Shown here: in pieces, positions 21,736 through 33,554 of the stretch
Position numbering within the stretch: position 1 is the first letter of the stretch
Layout: each line of letters begins with the position of its first letter
Position numbers and translations under genes: made by a program
Notes under the pieces: model-generated
Database searches by the model: none
The model's input: the letters and a program-made list of their open reading frames with translations, nothing else
Told to the model about the DNA's origin: nothing
NCBI GenBank assembly: GCA_963680875.1
Contig: OY804579.1
Coordinates: forward strand, 55,627,718 to 55,691,717
From: Bathymodiolus brooksi
Taxonomy: Eukaryota > Mollusca > Bivalvia > Mytilida > Modiolidae
Direction of reading: 5' to 3'
DNA length: 64,000 nucleotides

Positions 21736-23265
21736 CCCGTTTTGGCAAAATTACTCCAGTATTTCATCATCGCTAGGCTTATAAAAATATATCATTAGCA
21801 GGCATCGTTCCATTAGACTTTATTGGAAAAAGGAACGGTAAATCCATGTCCTGTTCCTTTCAACCATGGCAAGTGTTCTAACAAAGGAGAAAGAAAAAGG
21901 TCTTCTTCTACTCATGTACTGGAACTGCGTTGTCTTGTGGTTGTTAAATGGATGTGTATTAAGGCTTTGCACGGCTGGACTATGAAAAAATAAGTCGCCA
22001 TAAAAGTCCACGGTCTTCATTCTTTGCTGTTGAAGGGGCCCTTTACTGCTATACTCTTTACATATAGCTTGTACGATATTAGTATCATTATTATAGTAAT
22101 CGTTTGCAAGTAGTAGTAACATATGCTTACATAGGAGTTCTGAAGAGATTCCTTCGGAGACATTAAATGAAAGATGTTTTTGTAGTGAAAATAGATAATC
22201 GGCTAACAACGATCCTTCTGATTCACATGCTCCAATCATCACATCTAACGATTTAAAGAAATCATAAGCGGACGAATTGTGATTCACTATTGCATCTATA
22301 GGATTTTCTTTGAGTAAAACTCCATAGATCACAGTCGCGAAATAAGAAACAATATGGAAATTGACATCATTGGTTACAACGGATATGAAATCTTGCATTG
22401 CATTGTAAACGTCATGTGAATGCTTATCTCTCATACAGGCCATGATGTCCGTTGTCAAATTGTGACTACAGTTAAGTACACGAGCTACTTCATCGCTTGC
22501 TTTATGAGGAATCCGAGTTGTCGAAAATAACGAATTACTTGTACCACTTTGCTGTATTACGCGGTGAAATAATCCACGATTTGCCGGAATTATTGCATGT
22601 AATGCAACACTAAATCAACCGGAAGATTCAACAAATATAGTTATTGAATTTGTGTCTCCACCGAAACTATCTATATTTTCATTAACTCATTGAATAGCAA
22701 GCCTTTGATCCCATTGTCCATAATTACCTGCAGCTGAGCCGTCTGATGGAGCGAAAAATCCAAAGATGTTCAGACGATAATTGATAGTCACAACAATGAC
22801 ATCACCGGTGACACTGAGGTATGACCTGTCATATGATATCCCTTGTCCATTTGAAAACCCACCTCCATAAATCCATATCATTACTGACTTCTTGTTTGAC
22901 GTAGAGGATCCAGCAGGTACGTAAATGTATAAAGGTAATCAGTCTTCTGATTGGTTCAAGTTAGGGAGATATGCTATTGCTTCTGGACGTATTTGTTGAA
23001 TGCATGAAGGTACAAAGCTGATTGCATCAAGTGTTCCGTTCCATGGCCCATGAGGAACGGGGTTTCGAAATCTAAGATCACCTACGTGTGGTTTCGCAAA
23101 TGGTACTTTTTTGAAAACAGTCAACTATTTCGTTACATTGTTGATATTTACGGAAGATGATAAACCACTTATAGGTCCAAGTGTTGTTTGAAGAGAAACA
23201 AAACTGTCACAAACTACTCTCGCTATTATCACCAATGGCAGCAGAAGTAATAAAATGGTTCTCGT
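21736..23265 (-). pseudogene. psi2: decayed cholinesterase-like carboxylesterase, main exon
   Basis: Recognisable over its full length (FAKPHVGDLRF, SYLSVTGDVIVVTINYRLN, ESEGSL-type acid loop), but inactive. The start codon position at 23265 reads ACG. Stops lie at 23125-23127 (in the segment K-Y-Y-T-V of gene 3), where Cys of SEDC should be (near 22938), at 22687-22689 (Trp of IQWVNEN) and at 22615-22617, two residues after the nucleophile Ser (VESSG-stop in place of GESAGG). A frameshift near 21895 destroys the catalytic His region. The donor GTACGT is intact. It is a tandem duplicate of gene 3 with many independent lesions, so an old pseudogene. Confidence 0.85.
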
Positions 23266-23683
23266 GGCTGTTAAATTTACCTACAATTATTAAGAAAATA
23301 TCCATTGTAGGATCATAGATACAACTGATAATGTAGAATAATGTTGCCAATAAACTAGAGATTGAATAATTGGATGATATTGTGTTCGTCCTTCCCGTCC
23401 ACTCGTCACAAACGATTGCTCGCACAACTCCTTTTATGTTTTAAAGGAGAATTATTTACAACTTCGTATGCAGGGTTATTACTATATGGAGATTTGAATG
23501 TCATACTACATTTTTATCGGGACCATTTTTGAAGGAGTTATTTTCTTTTTATAATTATTGAATATTTCATAGAATAGATCGGAATTGTAATACCTCCAAC
23601 TTCTTAAATGTGAATTCCTCAGAACTTTGGGTGCTTGCATATTACAATATCGAGATATGTATATCGCAACATCTGTTTGATAG
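23266..23683 (-). other. 5' flank of psi2
   Basis: Includes the remains of the splice acceptor before the lost start (ATTGTAGGTAAATTTAACAG on the minus strand). A conserved block near 23375-23450 matches 35215-35290 and 48100-48185 and may be the old promoter or 5' exon. Confidence 0.4.
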
Positions 23684-26600
23684 AACCATTTCAAATGGAG
23701 TTATTACCATTTTGACTTGACCATTTTAGATGGAGTTATTGCCATTTTGACTTGACCATTTTAGATGGAATTATTACCATTTTGACTTGACCATTTTAGA
23801 TGGAGTTATTGCCATTTTGACTTGACCATTTTAGATGGAATTATTACCATTTTGACTTGACCATTTTAGATGGAGTTATTGCCATTTTGACTTGACCATT
23901 TTAGATGGATTCATTACCATTTTGACTTGACCATTTTAGATGGAGTTATTGCCATTTTGACTTGACCATTTTAGATGGAATTATTGCCATTTTGACTTGA
24001 CCATTTTAAATGGAGTTATTACCATTTTGACTTGAACCATTTTAGATGGAGTTATTGCCATTTTGACTTGACCATTTTAGATGGAATTATTACCATTTTG
24101 ACTTGACCATTTTAGATGGAGTTATTGCCATTTTGACTTGACCATTTTAGATGGATTCATTACCATTTTGACTTGACCATTTTAGATGGAGTTATTGCCA
24201 TTTTGACTTGACCATTTTAGATGGAGTCATTGCCATTTTGACTTGACCATTTTAGATGGAATCATTACCATTTTGACTTGACCATTTTAGATGGAGTTAT
24301 TACCATTTTGACTTGACCATTTTAGATGGAGTTATTGCCATTTTGACGTGACCATTTTAGTGGAGTTACTACCATTTTGACTTGACCATTTTAGATGGAA
24401 TTATTACCATTTTGACTTGACCATTTTAGATGGAGTTATTGCCATTTTGACTTGACCATTTTAGATGGAATTATTACCATTTTGACTTGACCATTTTAGA
24501 TGGAGTTATTGCCATTTTGACTTGACCATTTTAGATGGAATTATTACCATTTTGACATGACCATTTTAGATGGAGTTATTGCCATTTTGACTTGACCATT
24601 TTAGATGGATTCATTACCATTTTGACTTGACCATTTTAGATGGAGTTATTGCCATTTTGACTTGACCATTTTAGATGGAATTATTGCCATTTTGACTTGA
24701 CCATTTTAAATGGAGTTATTACCATTTTGACTTGAACCATTTTAGATGGAGTTATTGCCATTTTGACTTGACCATTTTAGATGGAATTATTACCATTTTG
24801 ACTTGACCATTTTAGATGGAGTTATTGCCATTTTGACTTGACCATTTTAGATGGATTCATTACCATTTTGACTTGACCATTTTAGATGGAGTTATTGCCA
24901 TTTTGACTTGACCATTTTAGATGGAGTCATTGCCATTTTGACTTGACCATTTTAGATGGAATCATTACCATTTTGACTTGACCATTTTAGATGGAGTTAT
25001 TACCATTTTGACTTGACCATTTTAGATGGAGTTATTGCCATTTTGACGTGACCATTTTAGTGGAGTTACTACCATTTTGACTTGACCATTTTAGATGGAA
25101 TTATTGCCATTTTGACTTGACCATTTTAGATGGAGTTATTGCCATTTTGACTTGACCATTTTAGATGGAGTTATTACCATTTTGACTTGACCATTTTAGA
25201 TGGAGTTATTACCATTTTGACTTGACCATTTTAGATGGAGTTATTGCCATTTTGACTTGACCATTTTAGATGGATTCATTACCATTTTGACTTGACCATT
25301 TTAGATGGAGTTATTGCCATTTTGACTTGACCATTTTAGATGGAGTCATTGCCATTTTGACTTGACCATTTTAGATGGAATCATTACCATTTTGACTTGA
25401 CCATTTTAGATGGAGTTATTACCATTTTGACTTGACCATTTTAGATGGAGTTATTGCCATTTTGACGTGACCATTTTAGTGGAGTTACTACCATTTGACT
25501 TGACCATTTTAGATGGAATCATTACCATTTTGACTTGACCATTTTAGATGGAGTTATTGCCATTTTGACTTGACCATTTTAGATGGAATTATTACCATTT
25601 TGACTTGACCATTTTAGATGGAGTTATTGCCATTTTGACTTGACCATTTTAGATGGAATTATTACCATTTTGACATGACCATTTTAGATGGAGTTATTGC
25701 CATTTTGACTTGACCATTTTAGATGGATTCATTACCATTTTGACTTGACCATTTTAGATGGAGTTATTGCCATTTTGACTTGACCATTTTAGATGGAATT
25801 ATTGCCATTTTGACTTGACCATTTTAAATGGAGTTATTACCATTTTGACTTGAACCATTTTAGATGGAGTTATTGCCATTTTGACTTGACCATTTTAGAT
25901 GGAATTATTACCATTTTGACTTGACCATTTTAGATGGAGTTATTGCCATTTTGACTTGACCATTTTAGATGGATTCATTACCATTTTGACTTGACCATTT
26001 TAGATGGAGTTATTGCCATTTTGACTTGACCATTTTAGATGGAGTCATTGCCATTTTGACTTGACCATTTTAGATGGAATCATTACCATTTTGACTTGAC
26101 CATTTTAGATGGAGTTATTACCATTTTGACTTGACCATTTTAGATGGAGTTATTGCCATTTTGACGTGACCATTTTAGTGGAGTTACTACCATTTTGACT
26201 TGACCATTTTAGATGGAATTATTGCCATTTTGACTTGACCATTTTAGATGGAGTTATTGCCATTTTGACTTGACCATTTTAGATGGAGTTATTACCATTT
26301 TGACTTGACCATTTTAGATGGAGTCATTGCCATTTTGACTTGACCATTTTAGATGGAATCATTACCATTTTGACTTGACCATTTTAGATGGAGTTATTGC
26401 CATTTTGACTTGACCATTTTAGATGGATTCATTACCATTTTGACTTGACCATTTTAGATGGAGTTATTGCCATTTTGACTTGACCATTTTAGATGGAGTC
26501 ATTGCCATTTTGACTTGACCATTTTAGATGGAATCATTACCATTTTGACTTGACCATTTTAGATGGAGTTATTACCATTTTGACTTGACCATTTTAGATG

Positions 26601-27554
26601 AAGTTATTGCCATTTTGACGTGACCATTTTAGTGGAGTTACTACCATTTTGACTTGACCATTTTAGATGGAATAATTACCATTTTGACTTGACCATTTTA
26701 AATGGAGTTATTGCCATTTTGACTTGACCATTTTAGATGGAGTTATTGCCATTTTGACTTGACCATTTTAGATGGAGTTATTGCCATTTTGACTTGACCA
26801 TTTTAGATGGAGTTATTGCCATTTTTACTTGACCATTTTAGATGGAGTTACTACCATTTTGACTTGACCATTTTAGATGGAATTATTGCAATTTTGACTT
26901 GACCATTTTAGATGGAGTTATTGCCATTTTGACGTGACCATTTTAGATGGAATTATTGCCATTTTGACTTGACCATTTTAGATGGAGTTATTGCCATTTT
27001 GACTTGACCATTTTAGATGGAGTTATTGCCATTTTGACTTGACCATTTTAGATGGAGTCATTGCCATTTTGACTTGACCATTTTAGATGGAATCATTACC
27101 ATTTTGACTTGACCATTTTAGATGGAGTTATTGCCATTTTGACTTGACCATTTTAGATGGAGTTATTGCCATTTTGACTTGACCATTTTAGATGGAATTA
27201 TTGCCATTTTGACTTGACCATTTTAGATGGAGTTATTACCATTTTGACTTGACCATTTTAGATGGAGTTATTGCCATTTTGACTTGACCATTTTAGATGG
27301 AGTTATTGCCATTTTGACGTGACCATTTTAGATGGAGTTACTACCATTTTGACTTGATCATTTTAGATGGAGTTATTGCCATTTTGACTTGACCATTTTA
27401 GATGGAGTTATTGCCATTTTGACTTGACCATTTTAGATGGAGTTATTGTCATTTTGACTTGACCATTTCAGAAGGAGTTATTGCCATTTTGACTTGTCCA
27501 TTTTAGATGGAGTTATTGCCATTTTGACTTGACAATTTTAGATGGAGTTATTGA
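23684..27554. repeat. 35-bp satellite, about 110 units, with 700-bp higher-order repeat
   Basis: Unit GACCATTTTAGATGGAGTTA plus TTGCCATTTTGACTT. The period of 35 was checked at 23719 and 23754. Variant units mark a higher-order pattern. The marker TTTTAAATGG/TTGAACCATTTT recurs at 24008 and 24708, exactly 700 apart, and again at 25826. The marker GACGTGACCATTTTAGTGG recurs near 24345, 25044, 25464, 26164 and 26618. So 20-unit blocks, plus 12- and 13-unit partial blocks, were copied as groups. It lies in the 5' flank of psi2. No spacers, so not a CRISPR. Confidence 0.93.
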
Positions 27555-28564
27555 ACTTTTAGTTCATCCTTCTACATTTTAAATTTTAATTTCATAAAAT
27601 TTTGCATGCTCGCTCATTACCGTATGGAGATAATATATTGTTTTGGCAGGTTGATAAAACATATTGTCCTCTTTGAATGGGTCATAAGAAGAAAACAGCT
27701 GCCTTTTTACGTGAAACTCCAACATTTTAGATCAGTGGTTTATTGTATCAGCGTGATATCCGCATTTTTCATGTACTCATACATTGTCCATACAGCCTAC
27801 ATAGTATATTTCCCAAAAAATTGAAGAATGTAGAGAAGACCTATGCTTTTGCGTTAAAAAATACTTTTAATTTGTTATTTTTCTAGTCCAAAATCAGTAA
27901 CATAACTAGGTATCCATTAGCCCTTGTCTTGAAGATTTCATAGTTTACGATGATTCAGGTAAACTGATTAATAAATGTGATAGTAAACGTGATTCTGGCG
28001 AACCAATGTGTAGAATTGATAACTAATGGTAATTTGGAGGAATTATTGCATAAAACTGATAATAAACAGTGAGTGAAGTGAACTAATGCATATACATTTT
28101 ACTTGATAGTTAACGTAAGGAACTAATTATTGAATATCTAAAGCTCACAATTCAACAAAAAATAATTTTGAAACAGTAACCATATTGAATGGAGGACGGA
28201 GATGTCGCATACATTCTTAATGTGGACAACACAAGGATGATCTCCGCCAAGCTTAATGTAGTGATACACGTTAGTTTCAATGGTTAAAGTAAAATGTAAA
28301 CATCGCCGTGTATCTTATCGCAAGGTATTCTGGAATTGCTATCCATAAATTAACATTTCGGATTAATTTACAAAAACTATAAGAACGTTCTTTAATACAA
28401 ATCATTTTGTTTAATCGATACATATATATAGTTAGATTGCTGTCAAATTACAATATTAAGTATATATATACCATCTACACACGCTTATACACATGTCTTA
28501 TGTCTATCTCTAGATTTGCCTTACGAGACAAGGTAACATTACGATTATTGAAGCTCCTTTTAAA
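27555..28564. other. Duplicated 5' flank of psi2
   Basis: No gene. 27900-28120 carries degenerate 40-bp units like those at 6470-7345. 28430-28564 matches the sequence before the SINE-2 at 7861. Confidence 0.5.
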
Positions 28565-28734
28565 GGGAGTAGATGTGGTCGAGTGGTCTATGGCGCTGGA
28601 CGTAAGGCTAAGCGAATGGTGCTGCAGTGTATCAATGGTGTGAGTTCAAATCCCGTCGAGGGAAGAACAAATATTTGACAGCTCAACAAATCTAATTCTA
28701 ACACTGTTTGGTTTAATTTTCAGACGTATATATA
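28565..28734 (+). repeat. SINE-2, first of a head-to-tail pair
   Basis: GGGAGTAGATGTGGTCGAGT, GGACGTAAGGCTAAGCG, box B GAGTTCAAATCCCG, then the shared body to CAGACGTATATATA. It shares its left flank with 7861-8037. Confidence 0.75.
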
Positions 28735-28909
28735 GGGAGTGGATGTGGTCGAGTGGTCTAGGGCGCTGGACGTAAGGCTAAGCGAATGGTGCTGCAGTGT
28801 ATCAATGGTGTGAGTTCAAATCCCGTTGAGGGAAGAACAAAAAATTGACAGCTCTAAAATCTAATTCTAACACTGTTTGGTTTAATTTTCAGACGTATAT
28901 ATATATATA
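28735..28909 (+). repeat. SINE-2, second of a head-to-tail pair
   Basis: The tRNA-like head begins directly at the TA tail of the previous copy. Its sequence is nearly the same through CAGACGTATATATATA. Confidence 0.75.
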
Positions 28910-30360
28910 ATTGAGTAGCCAATATCCAATAATAAGCAATGACACTGGATATATAAACCGTGATCTTTAATTAATAAACCGAGAATGGACATCTCTGTCT
29001 GATTATTTGACCAAGATCTTTAAATCTAGAAATCGATATCACGGATTGCAGTATTGCGGAGTATGACTTGTTAATTATATTTTGAGTTCACGAGTCCGAA
29101 ACAAATATCACTTATCAAAGTAACCTAGATTGTATCAATTTGGGCTTAGATAAAAACACACGTCTTAAAGTGGTGAAACGTTTGATGTAATACTAATTTT
29201 ATACCTACCTTGAATGCATAGTCATCAACTATTATTATTTCGTTTGAAATGTGAAGTTTCCAACATGCATATGTATATGTGTGTGTTTCAAGTTAAACAG
29301 GAGACAACGGAAACATCTACTCGTATATAGTGAATAAAAAATGTCTATTTAATTGTATTTTTTAAACTTATTTCATCAAATAATTCTATGTCACCCATTT
29401 TGCACCATGTACTATAAATTAACCTTCAACCTTTTTAGTTTCAATGTCAACATCTTTCAATGTCAATGTATTTTTTCCCAAATTATTCTTAAAATTTAAC
29501 TCTTTAGTTTTGTTTTTGTGAGGAGTTCGTGCTGTACTGTATTGTACGTATAGTTGTGATATTTATCACGATTTTCACAGAAGAAAAGCTGGGGATACCA
29601 AAGGGGTAATCAGAAGCGGTAAAAGGAAGAAGGACAGATAATACTATGGCAATGAGAAAAAGACAAATAATGGCCGACTAAGCTCTACACAGAAAGCTAA
29701 TGATTGAGCAACACAATCCTAAGACTAAGCAGTTCCTGCTCCAATAGTGGCATCCGTTGTGCTATTCTAGTTAAAAATCGAATGATAAAACATATCCGTG
29801 GATATCGGTGAAACAGATATTCTGTCACGGTTGACCATGTCATGATAGCCATCTGATAACATTCAGAGAGATAACTTCAACAAAACCACTAAGAACCATT
29901 GGCTCATTTACTTCATTGCTAGTAGAAACGCCTCATCAAGTAAATTTTTATATGATCAACAGGAACTGGAATATCGTATCAACTGATATATATTATAACC
30001 TCCAGATGCAAGTTTCTCCCCATTTCTTCCATTTATATTTTTTATACCTTTTCTTAATTTTTCGAACTGAATTTGATGTTCAATGTGTTTTATCTAGATT
30101 GTGTGGCGGCCATCATCAATATGAACAAAGTGCAAGTCCTAAAAACAGGTTTGTTCCAGCTTTTTATGCGTAGTTGTATATTCTTGCATCAAGCAAAATC
30201 CAAGTAATACCTCCCAAAGATATATTCTACTGTATTACCCCGAATGCCCACTATATCAATTTAGCTGTACCTGGTTACTGTTCAGTTATTAGCTCGTGTA
30301 ACATTTGACAAAACTAACCTAGTTATACGGATAGAGAGTTTTCACATGACGTCGTTATTT
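28910..30360. other. Duplicated flank, non-coding
   Basis: 29150-29450 matches 35885-36190, 49740-49990 and 54210-54520 (5' flanks of the other minus-strand copies). 29200-30280 matches 39150-40168 closely. RepA (-) at 29585-29770. No gene. Confidence 0.5.
29585..29770 (-). repeat. RepA fragment
   Basis: AAAGCTGGGGATACCAAAGG, AATGATTGAGCAACACAATC, CAGTTCCTGCTCCAATAGTG; the duplicated counterpart is at 39455-39650. Confidence 0.65.
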
Positions 30361-30384
30361 CGATGTGTTTAGTTCTTACCATGC

Positions 30385-30530
30385 AACGTTACAAGCAAGT
30401 GACAACCATGCAACGTTACAAGCAAGTGACAACCATGCAACGTTACAAGCAAGTGACAACCATGCAAAGTTACAAGCAAGTGACAACCATGCAACGTTAC
30501 AAGCAAGTGACAACCATGCAATGCATCTAT
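30385..30530. repeat. 27-bp tandem repeat, 5 units
   Basis: ACCATGCAACGTTACAAGCA plus AGTGACA repeats five times. The duplicate locus near 42755-42790 has only one unit, so the array is recent or has contracted there. Confidence 0.85.
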
Positions 30531-32269
30531 TCCAGTAGATGCCGAAAGAATACCGGATTTTATTAAATATATCTTTTTTACAAACGCTTAAATATTCCAC
30601 TCAACTGTGTTAGAATTCTATTTTTTGGTAGATCAATTATTTGTATTTATGTTTTGACTTGGAGGGATTCGCTTAGCATTATGATGCACAATTAAAAGCT
30701 CGCCACCCCTCTTACCAAATTTACTGTATCAATGTATAGCTTCATTAAGCGATGAGATATCTTGTATTATACGACGATGCAAAAAAAAAAAAAAACTAAG
30801 CGCCCGAACATTAATGACAAACTGACCAAAAACAATTACATTTGGTGATTGGTATAACAGAAACATAGATATCTAACATGAATAACAAGCTATCTTCCTT
30901 GGATACTTGCATGATTTCTCGTACATGTATATATTTCTTGAATTAAAGTAATCGTAGTGCCAAATTAGGTATTGTAAATACAAAGTTTATAAATAACATT
31001 GCATATTGACACACAACTATGCAATAACGGTAGTGGTCAGCAACCATTATTTCTTACGTGTGATATTTTTGAACCTAGCATTTTAATTAGATACAATTAC
31101 AATAAAAACCTTCAGATCTTTACGAAAAGGTAAAGAACTGGGAGACTAACCTCAGATAACCTAGTTCAAAACATCAAATGAATTCTTACGCAATAATATT
31201 GACAGTGTCAAGTTAAACTACTGTTTATATTGGGTACATATGAACCCAAAGCATGAAGTGGTCGACATGCAATATGCAAACAAATTGTTGAGATAATAGA
31301 TAAAAGATATGAGACAGTCTTAATAAACACACATATACATTTTTGTATTTATAAACGGCAATACCATTCTTGTTCAGAACGTGTCAGATCTCTTTCAAAT
31401 GTATTGATGACATTACACACTAAATAAAGCAATTGAGGAAGCAAACTTTATATAAAATCAGTCCCATGCAACATACATTAATTTGTTCCACACATGATTG
31501 GTATATAGATTAAGAAAAGTTAGAAGATACCAAAGGATTAATCAGAATCCGTAAAGCGAAAAAGGACAGACAACAAAATTTAAACGGACCGATCTACAAA
31601 TGTTTTATTGCCAATTGAACAATGTTGCAATTATATCATGACGAGCACAAGTTAGTTTTTCATGAGATGTTATTATTTACCAATTTTATTTGTAGATAGT
31701 TGATTGTCCGTTTTGGCCATTGTGATGTCTGTCCTTCGATTTATAGATTCTGATTGCCCTTTGGTATGTCCGAACTCTTCTTATGAAATATGGTTTGATA
31801 CAATGGGGACCGAACCGATGGTTTCCTGCACCCTAGTCGAATGTTCATATCTATATCCGCATAAAGATGATGTTCGATTCACCTTTACCCCCAGTTGCTT
31901 TGTAAAGCGGGGGGGGGGGGTCATTTTTATCTATGTTACTTGTATTTATTTATATAGACTGCCGCCAACACGTGTAACAGTAACACAACAGATGCCACAG
32001 GGACTGCTTACATTTATGGGGCACATGAGTCCATCCCTGGTTTCATGTGGATTGTTTAGTAGACCATTGCTTGACCTTTTTGACATTGTAGTATATGATC
32101 TTCTTTATACATGATAGGTCATTTAGTTAACATTTATGAGTGTAGGTGATGGTTAGTGACGTTGGCTATGGGAAGTGAGGGTAACAAAATCCAGTACATT
32201 CACCGGGCTACAGATATGACGTGATAGAATACACAACATATATGTCATTACGTAAAATATTTAATTTCT
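30531..32269. other. 3' flank of gene 3, duplicated
   Basis: Matches 42790-44909 with small indels. It contains an A run at 30781-30795, two RepA pieces in opposite orientation (31515-31780), a G run near 31910-31920, and CACCGGGCTACAGATATGAC, which precedes every terminal exon of the group. No gene. Confidence 0.5.
31515..31780. repeat. RepA pieces in inverted orientation (fold-back)
   Basis: Left arm (-): AGATACCAAAGGATTAATCA, GAATCCGTAAAGCG, GGACAGACAA. Right arm (+): TGATGTCTGTCCTTCG, ATAGATTCTGATTGCCC, TTTGGTATG. The arms of about 90 bases are separated by about 85 bases. The same arrangement is duplicated at 43965-44230. Confidence 0.6.
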
Positions 32270-32465
32270 TCAACCAAATACACATCCAGCGCTGGTACAT
32301 GGTGTTGTAGTAGGTAATTTATGGTGCATTCTTTGTGTTAACCAGAAATTCATCCGCTCCTTGTATAAATTATTATGTATTGTTATATTTGTATCCAGCA
32401 AGACATACTGTTTTGTTGTTATATCATACTGTGGCCACATTGGTAATCCGGGTCCGTTTGGATCA
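32270..32465 (-). CDS. Gene 3: terminal exon
   Basis: Acceptor TTCAG|T, where the first base completes the split Gly codon. It encodes DPNGPGLPMWPQYD, an N-glycosylation-like NIT and a tail with C-T-S-A-G-C ending VFG, with a TGA stop at 32272-32270. It adds 64 residues. It is joined to 33555-35086 across a 1089-bp intron. Confidence 0.88.
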
Positions 32466-32989
32466 CTGAAAAAATGGAAGATATATTATTACTTATATAA
32501 TGATATTATAGCCTACAATAACAGGTAACTGATTCCAATAAACATATGAAATGGAATGAAATAAAAAGAACATTCACACCAATTGCATGGCTGAGATAAT
32601 TCCAAGAAAAATTCATAATTTAATTAAGAAATAATGCATGACAGCCATAATTTGTGTCCAGCTTTAAACATGGTTAACATTATTTTAGTAAATAATTTAT
32701 CCCGAACGATGAACTGAAAAAAAACACGCCAATGGTATGGCTGTGATAATTCAATGAAATTATCATAATCTGATTTTGGTTATATAATTTCGCTTTTTCA
32801 TTGGGATAAACATTACATGTATATATATCTAGAATTAACTTCATAAGAAAAACCCATGTATTGCATTTTATTATCCTTTTATGGGTCATATTATTATAGA
32901 AGTGGTAATATCTGATGAAATAATTCCTACAATATTGATGTATTGTAAACGTTTGACATTTCAATTTTTCCTAACCATGTATCCCGCAG

Positions 32990-33150
32990 CTTTATTGGTG
33001 TGGGTAACCACAGTACCTGGGGAATACTAATGGCATGACACAAGTTACAATCAACCTTTATCACATTATGTTTATCATATACACCTCTCTAATGGTGGGA
33101 ACCGAACGCACTGATTTCATAGATAGATATAAGACGACGACGATGATTTT
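32990..33150 (-). repeat. Worn SINE-1 shared by paralogous introns
   Basis: TTATTGGTGTGGGTAACCAC, CCTTTATCACATTATG and the tRNA-like end; matches 20853-21020 with the same position relative to the exons. Confidence 0.6.
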
Positions 33151-33302
33151 TTCAAATTTTGATAGGTTCTTGGGTTATTTTTACATTTCCGATTTGCATA
33201 GCGACATACGTGTTTTTGTTATTATCTTAAGAAAGATTGTGATTATAACTCTCTTAGATTTGTTTTTCCCTAGATTTATGCAATATTGATAGTAGTCAAC
33301 CT

Positions 33303-33523
33303 GTCAAGAAGAATTTGAAGAAATCAAAGGTGTAATCAGAATCCGTAAATCGAAGAAGGACAGGCAACGCAATGGCCAAAAGAAAAACGACAAAAGGACA
33401 AACAACGATTTACAAAACATACACATAAAACTAAAGATCGAGTAACACGAATCCCACTAAAACCGGGGGTGAATTCAGGTGCTCCGGAAGGGTAAGCAGT
33501 TCCTGTACCACTAGTGTCACCAG
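33303..33523 (-). repeat. RepA, near full length
   Basis: GAATTTGAAGAAATCAAAGG, CAATGGCCAAAAGAAAAACG, AAACCGGGGGTGAATTCAGG, CCGGAAGGGTAAGCAG and CACTAGTGTCACC; reverse of the 8399-8622 copy. Confidence 0.75.
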
Positions 33524-33554
33524 GCCCTTTCAATTAATATAATATAATACGTAC

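Larger units (their letters stand above)
32466..33554 (-). other. Intron of gene 3
   Basis: Donor GTACGT (33554), acceptor TTCAG. It contains a worn SINE-1 (32990-33150, -) and a RepA (33303-33523, -) that lies only about 30 bases from the donor. No other exon. Confidence 0.7.

Noticed and set aside
23684..27554. CRISPR-like regular repeat
   Set aside because: The units are contiguous with no unique spacers, in an animal genome.
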